Source of the DNA: Armatimonadota bacterium
GTDB lineage: Bacteria > Armatimonadota > JAAZEB01
Length of the DNA: 22,838 nucleotides
Assembly (NCBI GenBank): GCA_012841485.1
Contig: DUUU01000290.1
Coordinates: 1 to 22,838 of the forward strand
Reading direction: 5' to 3'
A program made the translations under genes and the position numbers. Below are positions 6,550 to 15,716 of the stretch, piece by piece. The number at the start of each line of letters is the position of its first letter. Positions within the stretch are counted from its first letter, which is position 1. Under the pieces are notes generated by a model. That model was given only the letters and a program-made list of their open reading frames with translations. It did not search any database and was not told where the DNA came from.

Positions 6550-7494
6550 GTGAAGGTCTTGGTGACCGGTGGCGCTGGCTTCATCGGGTCGCACGTCGTG
6601 GATCGTCTGATCGCCGATGGGCACCAGGTGGTGGTGGTCGACGACCTTTCGAACGGCAAGCGGGAGAACGTGAACCCCGCCGCAACTTTCTACCAGATGG
6701 ATATTCAAGATCCCGCGCTGGCGGATCTCTTCGCGAAGGAGAAGCCGGAGATCGTGGATCACCACGCGGCGCAGATGGATGTGCGCCGGGCGGTGGAAGA
6801 CCCCGTGTTTGATGCCCAGGTCAACATTCTCGGGTTTCTGAATGTTCTTGAAAACTGCGTGCGTCACCAGGTGCGCAAGGTGATCTTCATCTCCTCCGGG
6901 GGCGCGGTGTATGGCGAGCCAGAGCAGCTTCCCGCCGTCGAGACGCACCCGATCCGTCCCATCACGCCCTATGGAGTGACCAAATATACGGGTGAAAAAT
7001 ACCTCTATTTTTACCGTGCCGTCCACAAGCTCGATTACACGGTGCTCCGGTATGCCAACGTCTACGGCCCCCGGCAGGACCCGCACGGCGAGGCTGGCGT
7101 GGTGGCCATCTTCATTGGCCTCCTGGCTCGGGGCGAGACGCCGACGGTCTTCCGCTATCCCGACGGCGAAATGCTGCGCGACTACGTCTTTGTGCGCGAC
7201 GTGGTAGAGGCCAACATCGCGGCGATGTCGCGAGGCTCCGGGCAGGAGCTCAACATCGGCACCGGACGTGGCACCTCGGTGAGCGACCTGCTCGCGGCGG
7301 TGCAGCGCGTGATGGGCACCGACATTGAGCCGTGCTATGGCGAGGCGCGACCGGGCGAGATCCGCCAGACCTACCTCGCCATCGAGCGCGCCGCGCGCAT
7401 GCTTGAATGGCGCCCGAAGGTGAGCCTGGAACAGGGCCTATACGAGACCGCCGAGTGGTTCCGACAGCACGCGCAGGCCAAGAAACCCGCGTAG
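6550..7494 (+). CDS. NAD-dependent nucleotide-sugar epimerase (UDP-glucose 4-epimerase-like)
   Basis: A 314-residue extended short-chain dehydrogenase acting on nucleotide sugars in the cytosol. The N-terminal Rossmann motif is VKVLVTGGAGFIGSH. The catalytic pair is Y141 and K145 in PYGVTKYTGEKYL, and the serine region is FISSGGAVYGEP. YANVYGPRQDP and the substrate-binding RDYVFVRDVVEAN are also typical of the GalE group. The GTG start at 6550 is preceded by a GGAGGG SD and begins exactly at the first beta-strand; an upstream in-frame ATG at 6331 would add 73 residues encoded by the structured leader and is unlikely. It lies ahead of the aminotransferase and nucleotidyltransferase genes, fitting a surface-glycan pathway. 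Activity could be UDP-Glc/UDP-GlcNAc 4-epimerisation or a related reaction; the substrate is not resolved. A weak hairpin (7501-7521) follows. Confidence 0.9.
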   Translation: MKVLVTGGAGFIGSHVVDRLIADGHQVVVVDDLSNGKRENVNPAATFYQMDIQDPALADLFAKEKPEIVDHHAAQMDVRRAVEDPVFDAQVNILGFLNVLENCVRHQVRKVIFISSGGAVYGEPEQLPAVETHPIRPITPYGVTKYTGEKYLYFYRAVHKLDYTVLRYANVYGPRQDPHGEAGVVAIFIGLLARGETPTVFRYPDGEMLRDYVFVRDVVEANIAAMSRGSGQELNIGTGRGTSVSDLLAAVQRVMGTDIEPCYGEARPGEIRQTYLAIERAARMLEWRPKVSLEQGLYETAEWFRQHAQAKKPA

Positions 7495-7587
7495 CCAGCT
7501 CCTTCGCGAGAGCGCGAGAAGGGTATGGGCCCTGGGCGGATGCCCCGTCCATCATGCCGCGGCCCGGCTCGCGTCTCGCCCGCTTGC

Positions 7588-7617
7588 TTGAAAAAGCATC
7601 TATGCATCTGATATAAT
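7588..7617 (+). promoter_or_regulatory. Sigma-70-type promoter of the aminotransferase-to-comF operon
   Basis: TTGAAA (7588-7593) and TATAAT (7612-7617) are separated by 18 bp. It would give a leader of about 130 nt before the aminotransferase ATG at 7753. The following seven genes run the same way with short gaps or overlaps. Confidence 0.75.
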
Positions 7618-7752
7618 CGGTCCATGCGCCTATGAGCGCTTATGACTGCCCATCGGCGGGTGAGAGATGCCGCTGATGCCTTTGGGGACAGCGCCCCTGG
7701 GCCAGACGCATGCTCGCGGAGATGGGTGCCGGGAAAGGTGGACTCTGGGGTA

Positions 7753-8871
7753 ATGCACGTGCCCATGGCCGACCTTCGTGCCCAATACCTGGGGATGAAG
7801 GCGGAGATCGACCGAGCGGTGCTCGATGTACTTGAGTCGGCGCAGTTCATCCTGGGCGACCGGGTGGCGCGGCTGGAGACTCGCATCGCCAGCTATTGCG
7901 GAGCAAAACACGCGGTCGGAGTCGCCTCCGGCACGGATGCGCTGCTCCTTCCCCTGGTCGCGATGGGGATTGGCCCCGGCGACGAGGTGATCACGTCGCC
8001 CTTCACCTTTGTGGCAACGGTGGAGGTGATCTGCCTGGCGGGCGCGACGCCGGTGTTTGCCGACATCCAGCCCGATACTTTCACGCTCGATCCGGCTTCC
8101 GTGGAGTCGAAGATTACGCCTCGAACGCGCGCCATCATTCCGGTGCACCTTTACGGGCAGCTCGCGTCGATGACGGAACTGCGCGCGCTTGCCGAGCGCC
8201 ACGACCTGAGGGTGGTTGAGGATGCGGCGCAGGCGATCGGTGCGGCGCAACAAGGCGTGCGAGCTGGCGCGTGGGGCGATGCCGCCGGCTTCAGCTTCTT
8301 CCCAACGAAGAACCTGGGCGCGGCGGGCGATGGGGGCATGGTCACCACCAACGATGAGGAGATGGCGGCGAAGATGCGAGAGCTTCGCTTCCACGGCAGT
8401 GGTGGCACCTACTATTACAGGAGCATCGGCTACAACTCGCGGTTGGATGCCCTGCAGGCCGCCATTCTTGACGCGAAGATGGATGCTCTGGATGCCTGGA
8501 ACGACGCGCGCCGGGCGAACGCGGCCTACTATCGCGAGGCACTGGCGGGCCTGCCCCTGCTGCTCCCGGTCGAGGTGGAGGGCAACCACCACATTTACCA
8601 CCAGTACACGGTGCGGGCGCCCAAGGGCGAGGTGGATCGCGAGGCGTTGCGCGCGCATCTGCAGGCGCGAGGCGTGGGGAATGCCGTCTACTATCCTCTC
8701 CCCATTCACCTTCAGGAAGCCTATCTCCGCTGGAGCGAGGGCCCGGGAAGCCTGCCCGAGTCGGAGCGTGCTGCGGAAGAAGTGCTCTCGCTGCCGGTCT
8801 ATCCGGAGATGACCGCGGAGCAGCGCGCGTACGTGGCGGATGGGGTCCGTTCGTTCTTCACCGGTCGATAA
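7753..8871 (+). CDS. DegT/DnrJ/EryC1/StrS-family sugar aminotransferase
   Basis: A 372-residue PLP enzyme that typically transfers an amino group onto a keto-sugar nucleotide. The start MHVPMADLRAQY is the classic family opening. GVASGTDALLLPLVA binds the cofactor phosphate, VVEDAAQAIGA carries the PLP-ring aspartate, and the Schiff-base lysine is K186 in FSFFPTKNLGAAGDGGM. The C-terminal GNAVYYPLPIHLQ is also conserved. I chose ATG 7753 rather than the in-frame ATG at 7642: the extra 37 residues are not family-like. The SD at 7753 (GGGG) is modest. It is first in a probable operon and is separated from the nucleotidyltransferase gene by a 60-bp gap that holds a GC hairpin. The product is probably an amino-sugar nucleotide for a surface polymer; the exact sugar is not readable. 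Confidence 0.92.
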   Translation: MHVPMADLRAQYLGMKAEIDRAVLDVLESAQFILGDRVARLETRIASYCGAKHAVGVASGTDALLLPLVAMGIGPGDEVITSPFTFVATVEVICLAGATPVFADIQPDTFTLDPASVESKITPRTRAIIPVHLYGQLASMTELRALAERHDLRVVEDAAQAIGAAQQGVRAGAWGDAAGFSFFPTKNLGAAGDGGMVTTNDEEMAAKMRELRFHGSGGTYYYRSIGYNSRLDALQAAILDAKMDALDAWNDARRANAAYYREALAGLPLLLPVEVEGNHHIYHQYTVRAPKGEVDREALRAHLQARGVGNAVYYPLPIHLQEAYLRWSEGPGSLPESERAAEEVLSLPVYPEMTAEQRAYVADGVRSFFTGR

Positions 8872-8897
8872 GCGCCGGCGCGGATCGTGCGCGGCGC
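8872..8897 (+). other. Intercistronic GC hairpin
   Basis: GCGCC-(G)-GCGC (8872-8881) pairs with GCGC-GGCGC (8889-8897), giving a 9-bp stem with one bulged G and a 7-nt loop. It starts one base after the aminotransferase stop, with no U-tract. It may attenuate, process or stabilise the operon mRNA. Confidence 0.4.
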
Positions 8898-8931
8898 TCG
8901 GACGCGCGCTGCTCGAGGAGAGGAGCGTTCC

Positions 8932-9987
8932 GTGAAAGCGATGATTCTGGCGGCTGGCGTGGGCTCGCGCCTGGATCCGTTGACGCGCACCGTGCCCAAG
9001 CCGATGGTACCGGTGGTCAATCGGCCAGTCCTCGAGCACCTGGTGGAGCTGCTGGTACGCCACGGGTGCTCGCGCGTCGTCATGAACACCCATTACCTGG
9101 CCGGGTGCATCGAGGAGCACTTCGGGAACGGCGAGGCGTTCGGCACAGAGGTGATCTACTCGCGCGAGGAGCGCCTGCTGGGCACCGCCGGCGGCGTGAA
9201 GCGCGTCGCGGATCACTTCGATGACACCTTCGTCGTCATTGGGGGCGATGACCTCACGGATGTGAACCTCTCGGAGATGATCGATTTCCACCGCGAGCGC
9301 AAGGCGCTGGTGACCATCGGGCTCTCCGTGGTGGACGACCCCTCGCAATTCGGCGTGGTGCTGCTGGGCGAGAATGGCGCGGTTCGCCGCTTCGTCGAGA
9401 AGCCGGGGCGGGGCGAGGTCTTTAGCAACCGGGTGAACGCTCAGGTGTACATCCTGGAGCCCGAGGTGCTGGAGATGATCCCGGACGGGGTGCCCTACGA
9501 CTTTGGCAAACAGCTCTTCCCGCGGTTGCTGCGCGAGGGCTATCCCTTCTATGGGTACGAAATGCACTCGTACTGGTGCGACATCGGTAGCCTCGTGCAA
9601 TACCGTCGTGCCAACCTCGATGCGCTCAGCGGCGCGGCGCCCGTGAACTTCGCGGTCCCCGAGGTGGAGCGCGGGTTGTGGGTGGGCGACGGCGTGCGCA
9701 TCGCTCCCAACGCGGAGATCGGGCGTCCGGTCGTGTTGGGCGATGGATGCATCATCGAGTCCGGCGCGCGAGTGATGGATAACAGCATTCTGGGATCCGG
9801 GGTGGTTGTCGAAGAGGGTGCTATCGTCCGGCATAGCATCCTCTGGGAAGGCGCAGAGATCCAGCACGGCACGATTCTGGAGCGGTGCGTCGTGGGCCGT
9901 CACTGCCGGGTGAAGAGCAACGCGGCGATCTTCGACGGGATCGTGGTGGATCCGGGGAAATCCGAGGCGCCCACGCCGGGGCGATGA
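8932..9987 (+). CDS. Sugar-phosphate nucleotidyltransferase with hexapeptide-repeat tail
   Basis: A 351-residue cytosolic enzyme that makes an NDP-sugar from a sugar-1-phosphate and NTP. The N-terminal half (1 to about 235) is the nucleotidyltransferase domain: AMILAAGVGSRLDPLT with the nucleotide-binding GxGSRL, then PKPMVPVVNRP, GTAGGVKR, VIGGDDLTDVN and the FVEKPGRG loop. The C-terminal part (about 245-345) is a left-handed beta-helix of hexapeptide repeats (IAPNAEIGRPVVLGDGCIIESGARV). This layout is shared by GDP-mannose, glucose-1-phosphate and archaeal-type bifunctional enzymes, so nucleotide and sugar stay open. GTG 8932 has a GAGGAGAGGAG SD and starts just before the first strand. Context with an epimerase and a DegT aminotransferase points to surface-glycan precursor synthesis. 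Confidence 0.9.
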   Translation: MKAMILAAGVGSRLDPLTRTVPKPMVPVVNRPVLEHLVELLVRHGCSRVVMNTHYLAGCIEEHFGNGEAFGTEVIYSREERLLGTAGGVKRVADHFDDTFVVIGGDDLTDVNLSEMIDFHRERKALVTIGLSVVDDPSQFGVVLLGENGAVRRFVEKPGRGEVFSNRVNAQVYILEPEVLEMIPDGVPYDFGKQLFPRLLREGYPFYGYEMHSYWCDIGSLVQYRRANLDALSGAAPVNFAVPEVERGLWVGDGVRIAPNAEIGRPVVLGDGCIIESGARVMDNSILGSGVVVEEGAIVRHSILWEGAEIQHGTILERCVVGRHCRVKSNAAIFDGIVVDPGKSEAPTPGR

Positions 9988-10016
9988 GGGCGCCTGAGAG
10001 AGTGAGCGCCTGTTGA

Positions 10017-11318
<1,302 letters not shown>

Positions 11319-11439
11319 TCTGGCCCCGACGTGGATGGGCCGGATAGCGCGCTGAGGCATGCAGGAGATGGGATGCAGGGGCAGGAAGTAGCGGCGGCAG
11401 GCAGCGCCGTTGCCTCCTGCCCGCTGGATCAGGGGGGCG

Positions 11440-12198
11440 ATGCTGGAGACGATTGAGCTGTTCGGGGTTCGGGTTCACCGATTGACGATGGAGGATGCGG
11501 TGGCGGCGGTGGATGGCTTCCTTCGCGAGGGGGGGGCGCGCCAGGTGGTCACCGCGGATACCTCCATGCTGGTGATGGCGCAAAGGGATCCGGAACTCCG
11601 CGAGATCATCAACACGGCTGCTCTGGTGACGCCCGATAGCTTCGGCGTCCTCTGGGCGGCCCATCACCTGGGCTTGCCACTCGAGGAGCGCGTGACTGGC
11701 GTGGACCTGATGGAGCGGATCTGCGCCCGGTGTGCCGAGAGTGGGCGCAAGGTGTTTCTCTTTGGCGCTGCGCCCGGGGTCGCGGAGGAAGCGGCGGCGC
11801 GGCTGAAAGAGCGCTTCCCTGGGTTGCAGGTGGCCGGCACCCGGCATGGCTTCTTCAAGCCGGACGAGGAGGAGGGGATCACCGCCGAGATCGCCGCCTC
11901 GGGCGCCGACGTGCTCTTCGTGGCGCTTGGCATCCCCCGCCAGGAGAAGTGGATCGCGCGCTCCCTGGATAGAACCGGCGTCTCCGTGGCCATCGGCGTC
12001 GGAGGCAGCTTCGACGTCTTCTCTGGCCGCGTGAAGCGCGCGCCCCGGTGGGTGCAACGCTGCAATCTGGAGTGGCTCTATCGCCTCTGCAAGAACCCGC
12101 GCAAGATCGGCAAGGTGAAGACGCTGCCCGTGCTCGTGATGATGACCCTCGGGACACTCGCGCGTGGCGGTGGGAAGCGGGCGCACCGTGATCGATAG
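11440..12198 (+). CDS. WecG/TagA/CpsF-family glycosyltransferase
   Basis: A 252-residue GT26-type enzyme, which transfers a hexosamine (commonly ManNAc or ManNAcA) from UDP to a lipid-linked sugar on the inner face of the membrane. Seen here: the N-terminal IELFGVRVHRLTMEDAV, the active-site aspartate D66 in TPDSFGVLWAA (aligned with the catalytic Asp of TagA), ERVTGVDLMERIC, KVFLFGAAPGVAEEAA, LFVALGIPRQEKWI and GVGGSFDVFSGRVKRAPRW. The basic C-terminus (RLCKNPRKIGKVKTL) probably attaches to the membrane. ATG 11440 with an AGGGGGG SD is preferred over ATG 11410. Together with the epimerase, aminotransferase and nucleotidyltransferase it argues for a lipid-linked surface polysaccharide. The downstream unknown gene overlaps its 3' end. 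Confidence 0.93.
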   Translation: MLETIELFGVRVHRLTMEDAVAAVDGFLREGGARQVVTADTSMLVMAQRDPELREIINTAALVTPDSFGVLWAAHHLGLPLEERVTGVDLMERICARCAESGRKVFLFGAAPGVAEEAAARLKERFPGLQVAGTRHGFFKPDEEEGITAEIAASGADVLFVALGIPRQEKWIARSLDRTGVSVAIGVGGSFDVFSGRVKRAPRWVQRCNLEWLYRLCKNPRKIGKVKTLPVLVMMTLGTLARGGGKRAHRDR

Positions 12199-12688
12199 GA
12201 GATTCCTGTTCATCGATGCCCAGATGCTCGCGGAGACGATCATCGCCCGGTGTACCGATCCGGAGGATGGACGGCTGGGTGAGCTGCTGCGCATGGCACC
12301 GCGCCACGTAGCGCGCGCGGCGGTGCGCTGTCCGGATGTGCAGTTTGCCCTGGCGGTCCGTGTCTCCGCCACTGAGGAGGCGCAACACTCCTGGACGGCG
12401 ATGCTCCTTCGCGCGGTCCGGCAGGTGGATAGCGATGTAGCGGCGGCCGTTGCCTGGGAGTGTGATCGGGCCGCGCTGGCGCGAACGCTCTCCTACGCCG
12501 AGGAGTATACGGCGAACCAGGTGAACCTGTTGGCTCGCCTCTATGCGTGCAATCCGGAGGTCGGGCGCAGGGTGCTCCAGCGGTGCGGAAGCCTGTTCCG
12601 CGAGTTCCTGGCCCGAACGGCCTTTCCGTATCTTGACCTTCCGGAGGAGTTGGTAGATGATGTTGAGCAATTCTGCGACCACGCTTGA
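12188..12688 (+). CDS. Hypothetical helical protein between wecG-like and pfkB-like genes
   Basis: About 166 residues with no family I recognise. The sequence reads as all-helical and soluble (DAQMLAETIIARCTD, LLRAVRQVDSDVAAAV, LSYAEEYTANQVNLLARLYA, LFREFLARTAFP) with six cysteines scattered through it and no CxxC pair. There is no signal peptide. The start is uncertain: GTG 12188 overlaps the glycosyltransferase by 11 bp, an upstream in-frame GTG at 12164 overlaps more, and ATG 12221 has no well-placed SD. The 3' end overlaps the PfkB start by 32 bp, so translation is probably coupled on both sides. This tight packing argues that it is a real gene and a functional partner of one neighbour. 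I assign no function. Confidence 0.65.
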   Translation: MIDRRFLFIDAQMLAETIIARCTDPEDGRLGELLRMAPRHVARAAVRCPDVQFALAVRVSATEEAQHSWTAMLLRAVRQVDSDVAAAVAWECDRAALARTLSYAEEYTANQVNLLARLYACNPEVGRRVLQRCGSLFREFLARTAFPYLDLPEELVDDVEQFCDHA

Positions 12689-13622
12689 GCCGTCGCCCGT
12701 GCTGATCGTCGGCTCGGTGGCTTTCGATTCGGTGGAGACTCCCCTCGGACGCGAGGAGAACGTGTTGGGGGGCGCCGCCGTGTACGCGTCCGTGTCGGCC
12801 TCCTTTTTTGCTCCGGTTCAGATCGTCGGCGTTGTCGGCACCGATTTTCCAAAGCACCACGTGGAGTTCCTGCGCGCGCGCGGGATCGATACCGAGGGCC
12901 TGCAGGTCGCAGAGGGGCAGACCTTCCGCTGGTCCGGCTTCTATGACTATGACCTGAACCAGGCGCACACCCGGCAGACGGACCTGAACGTCTTCGCGGA
13001 TTTCCACCCCCGCCTGCCCGAGGCCTACCGCGATGCGCGCATCGTCTTCCTGGCGAATATCGACCCTGATCTGCAGTTGGAGGTCCTCGACCAGGTGCGC
13101 GACCCGCGCCTGGTCGTGTGCGACACGATGAACTTCTGGATCGAGCGGAAGCCCGAACGGTTGCGCGAGGTGCTGAAGCGCGTGAACCTCGTTTTCATGA
13201 ACGATGCCGAGGCGCGCCAGTTCTGCGGCACCTTCAGCCTGCTTCGAGCCGCGCGCGATCTTCTGGCGATGGGCCCCGATGGCGTGATCATCAAGAAGGG
13301 CGAGCATGGTGCCTTGCTCTTCACGAAAGGGAAGCATTTCTCCGCTCCCTCCTACCTTCTCGAACAGGTGGCCGATCCCACCGGCGCGGGGGATACCTTC
13401 GCCGGCGGCTTCATCGGCTATCTGGCCTATACCGGGGACCTGTCGGAGGCGAATCTGCGCAAGGCCACGGTCTACGGCAGTGTCATGGCCTCGTTCAATA
13501 TCCAGGACTTTAGTCTGAACCGGCTCCGCGGCCTGACTCAGGAAGAGATTTCCGCGCGATACGAGGAGTTCAAGGAGATCGCCTTCTTCGAGGCACTGGC
13601 GGGCAGCGGCGCCGAGGCCTGA
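12657..13622 (+). CDS. PfkB-family carbohydrate/nucleoside kinase
   Basis: A 321-residue ribokinase-fold kinase, ATP-dependent and cytosolic. It shows the N-terminal ILVGSVAFD-like strand (VLIVGSVAFDSVETPLG), the substrate-side LGGAAVYASVSASFF, and the PfkB signature 2 DPTGAGDTFAGGF with catalytic base D246. MNDAEARQFCG and VIIKKGEHGALLF are other family segments. This subgroup has a conserved interior (LNVFADFHPRLPEAYRD, LANIDPDLQLEVLDQVR, DTMNFWIE) that I associate with uncharacterised sugar kinases. The family includes adenosine kinase, and ahcY lies in the same operon, so adenosine to AMP is an attractive but unproven activity. Fructose or another sugar is equally possible from sequence alone. 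ATG 12657 (or the adjacent ATG 12660) follows GGAGGAG and overlaps the unknown gene by 32 bp. Confidence 0.9.
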   Translation: MMLSNSATTLEPSPVLIVGSVAFDSVETPLGREENVLGGAAVYASVSASFFAPVQIVGVVGTDFPKHHVEFLRARGIDTEGLQVAEGQTFRWSGFYDYDLNQAHTRQTDLNVFADFHPRLPEAYRDARIVFLANIDPDLQLEVLDQVRDPRLVVCDTMNFWIERKPERLREVLKRVNLVFMNDAEARQFCGTFSLLRAARDLLAMGPDGVIIKKGEHGALLFTKGKHFSAPSYLLEQVADPTGAGDTFAGGFIGYLAYTGDLSEANLRKATVYGSVMASFNIQDFSLNRLRGLTQEEISARYEEFKEIAFFEALAGSGAEA

Positions 13623-13688
13623 ACAGGGCGCGTGGAGCAACGAACGCCGAGGATCGATCCGCAGTAGGCCGCGCGCGTGGAGGGCGCT

Positions 13689-14429
13689 ATGGTGTGGCCC
13701 TGGCTCCAACGGCTGGGGGAAGGCCTGGTGGACCTCGTCTTCCCTCCGTATTGTGTCGCCTGCCATGCTGGCTCGCCCGAGCACCTATGCGCCCCCTGCG
13801 TGGCCTCTATCCGCCGCGTGGAACGGCCGCTTTGCCACTGCTGCGGGCGCTCGCTGGATCTCCTCTCGGTCTCGCCCCATAGTAGCTTCCGCGGGCGCGC
13901 TCTCTGTGCGCGCTGCCAGAGCCTGCCGGCGGAGTTCGATTGTTGCCGGGCCTATGGATGGTACGAAGGCGCGCTCCGCGCGGCGATCCTCGCCTTGAAG
14001 TATCGCGGCAAGACGGCCGTCGTGCCGGCGCTGGCGGGGCTGCTGGGCCGGACGTTGGAAGAGGAGCCGGTGTTGGGCCGGGCGGAGACGCTGGTGCCGG
14101 TGCCGCTGCATCCGCGCCGGCAACGCGAGCGCGGGTTCAATCAGGCGGAGCTGCTGGCGCGGGCGCTGGCCGCGCGGAGCGGCCGGGCGCTGCGCTGCGA
14201 CCTCATCGTAAAGACCCGGCACACGCGGCCGCAAGTTGGCCTGAATGCGGAGCAGCGCCGCGAGAACTTGCTTGATGCCTTCGCGTTTCAGGGTCAGTCC
14301 GCGCCCGCCGGGCCGATCCTCCTCATCGATGATGTGACGACGACGGGCGCTACCTTCCATGCATGCGCGCGCACCCTGCGCGCCGCCGGCGCGACGACCA
14401 TCTACGCGCTTGCCCTCGCGCGCGACTGA
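13689..14429 (+). CDS. comF: ComF-family amidophosphoribosyltransferase-like protein
   Basis: 246 residues. ComF proteins are linked to DNA uptake during natural transformation and act at the cytoplasmic side. The N-terminal double zinc-finger is visible as FPPYCVACHAG, HLCAPC, LCHCCGRS and LCARC, followed by the phosphoribosyltransferase fold with YEGALRAAILALKYRGK, VPVPLHPRRQRERGFNQAELLA, TRPQVGLNAEQRRENL and the PRPP-binding ILLIDDVTTTGAT. I prefer ATG 13689 with a GGAGGG SD five bases upstream over GTG 13677. It is last in the operon and may be transcribed with the PfkB gene (66-bp gap), though nothing relates them functionally. No other com gene is in the window apart from the pseudopilin at the right edge. 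Family identification is confident; competence itself is inference. Confidence 0.93.
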   Translation: MVWPWLQRLGEGLVDLVFPPYCVACHAGSPEHLCAPCVASIRRVERPLCHCCGRSLDLLSVSPHSSFRGRALCARCQSLPAEFDCCRAYGWYEGALRAAILALKYRGKTAVVPALAGLLGRTLEEEPVLGRAETLVPVPLHPRRQRERGFNQAELLARALAARSGRALRCDLIVKTRHTRPQVGLNAEQRRENLLDAFAFQGQSAPAGPILLIDDVTTTGATFHACARTLRAAGATTIYALALARD

Positions 14430-14441
14430 GCAGTTGCGCGC
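14418..14441. terminator. GC hairpin over the comF stop codon, convergent junction
   Basis: GCGCGCGACT (14418-14427) pairs with AGTTGCGCGC (14432-14441) with one G.U wobble and a 4-nt loop; the comF TGA (14427-14429) lies at the top of the stem and in the loop. It fills the 18-bp gap to the opposing gene, so it could end transcription from both sides. There is no U-tract. Confidence 0.5.
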
Positions 14442-14447
14442 GGCTCC

Positions 14448-15572
14448 CTACTTCATTCCAAACATGCGCTCCTTCAGGTCGAGGTAATAGAGGTAATCCT
14501 CCACCTTCACATTGGGCGGGCAGCGGTGGTCGCAGAACGGGATGTAGCCACCGCGCTCGACGAGGGGTACGAGAGTCTCGAGGTAGGCCTTGATCGCCTC
14601 GGGGCCCCGACCCAGTTGAATCTTATCCACGCCGCCCATGATGCGCAGCTCCTTGCCATACTCGTTGAGCAGCTCTGCAGGATGAGCGCACCCGTTCACC
14701 TCGAAGGGGAAGAGGCAGTTGATCCCGCCCTCCAGGAAGCCGGGCAGCAAGGGGCGCACGTCGCCATCGCAGTCGGTATACCACAGGTCGATGCCGTGAG
14801 CGTGCAGGCGCTTGCTGATCCGCTTGTACCGGGGCACGACGACGCGCTCGAAGAACTCCACGGTGATCAACGGCCCGTTTTTGAAGCAGATGTCCTCCCA
14901 GCCGGACGCATAATCGAAATCGATTTCGCCCAGCACTTGATCGAGAAAGTCCTCAACGAGGACGCAGGCGGTTTCGACCATATCCTCGACCATATCGGGA
15001 TAGTCGTAGGTGGCGTAGGCCAGGCCCTCGAAGGTGAGCATGTCGCGGATCCTGCCGATCATCGAGCCGCAGTGGACGCCGAGGGGGTAGTCTCTCGTCG
15101 GCGGGTGCGCCTTCTTGAGCGCCTCGACATCGACCTTGCGCGCCGGGTCATCGCGGCGGAAACGCTCTTCCTTGCACCGCTTCCAATCGTCTGGAGTGGT
15201 GATCGACGCCTTGATGTAGTGGGGGATGGTGTCGTGGCCGTCTCGCGGTACCTCGGCGAGGAGGCCGTCGCCGTTCTGCATGATGAACGTCGTCTCGGTT
15301 TCGCCGACGATCTTCTGCTCGAAGGCTGGGTTCATCCACACACGCCCGGTGACACAGGCGATGCGGTCAAAGTTGAAGAAGAGGTTGGCTTCGCTCTCGG
15401 TGGTGATACCGTTCTCTACGAAGAGTGACCACTGGCGGTAGTTCCCGGCCCAGTAGCCGAACTCCATATTAAAGCAGCGATCCACCGGCCGGTAATGCAT
15501 CTGGTTGTTGAAACGCTCGCGGTCGGTCATGGTGCCTTGCCACTTCGGGCGGCAGGGTGTGATCGTCTTCAT
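14448..15572 (-). CDS. Uroporphyrinogen decarboxylase-like protein (URO-D superfamily, not HemE)
   Basis: 374 residues. The URO-D fold includes HemE and also the zinc-dependent corrinoid methyltransferases (MtaA/MtbA type). This protein reads as the second kind: it lacks the HemE N-terminal RPVWxMRQAGR signature and instead starts MTDRERFNNQMHYRPVDRCFNMEFGYW. It has potential metal-binding residues in GVHCGSMIGR, WYTDCDGDVRPLL and IPFCDHRCPPNV near the C-terminus. GGINCLFPFEVNGCAHPAELL and MGGVDKIQLGRGPEAI are seen in the large group of uncharacterised paralogues. ATG 15572 has an AGGAG SD six bases upstream. The gene stands alone, convergent with comF. A methyl-transfer or demethylation role is inference; heme synthesis is unlikely despite hemL elsewhere in the window. 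Confidence 0.88.
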   Translation of the reverse strand: MKTITPCRPKWQGTMTDRERFNNQMHYRPVDRCFNMEFGYWAGNYRQWSLFVENGITTESEANLFFNFDRIACVTGRVWMNPAFEQKIVGETETTFIMQNGDGLLAEVPRDGHDTIPHYIKASITTPDDWKRCKEERFRRDDPARKVDVEALKKAHPPTRDYPLGVHCGSMIGRIRDMLTFEGLAYATYDYPDMVEDMVETACVLVEDFLDQVLGEIDFDYASGWEDICFKNGPLITVEFFERVVVPRYKRISKRLHAHGIDLWYTDCDGDVRPLLPGFLEGGINCLFPFEVNGCAHPAELLNEYGKELRIMGGVDKIQLGRGPEAIKAYLETLVPLVERGGYIPFCDHRCPPNVKVEDYLYYLDLKERMFGMK

Positions 15573-15655
15573 TCTCTGCTCCTACTGTTCCCGTGGGGCC
15601 GGGGCAGGGGGCGGCGGCGCTATTGACTCTAGGCGCGTGATCCGGCTTCCGGCGC

Positions 15656-15691
15656 CCGCCCGGCTGCCTTCCCAACGGCGGCAGCGGGCGG
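15656..15691 (-). terminator. Hairpin terminator after the ychF-like gene
   Basis: CCGCCCG-(G)-CTGCC (15656-15668) pairs with GGCAG-CGGGCGG (15680-15691), giving a 12-bp stem with one bulge and an 11-nt loop. On the minus strand it starts about 25 nt after the ychF-like stop and before the URO-D-like gene. No U-tract. Confidence 0.55.
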
Positions 15692-15716
15692 ACAGGAGAC
15701 TTCCGTGGGTCGTCAC

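Noticed and set aside
7642..7752. N-terminal extension of the DegT-family protein
   Set aside because: The 37 extra residues are unlike the family, whose members begin near MHVPMADLRAQY; the region is better read as leader.
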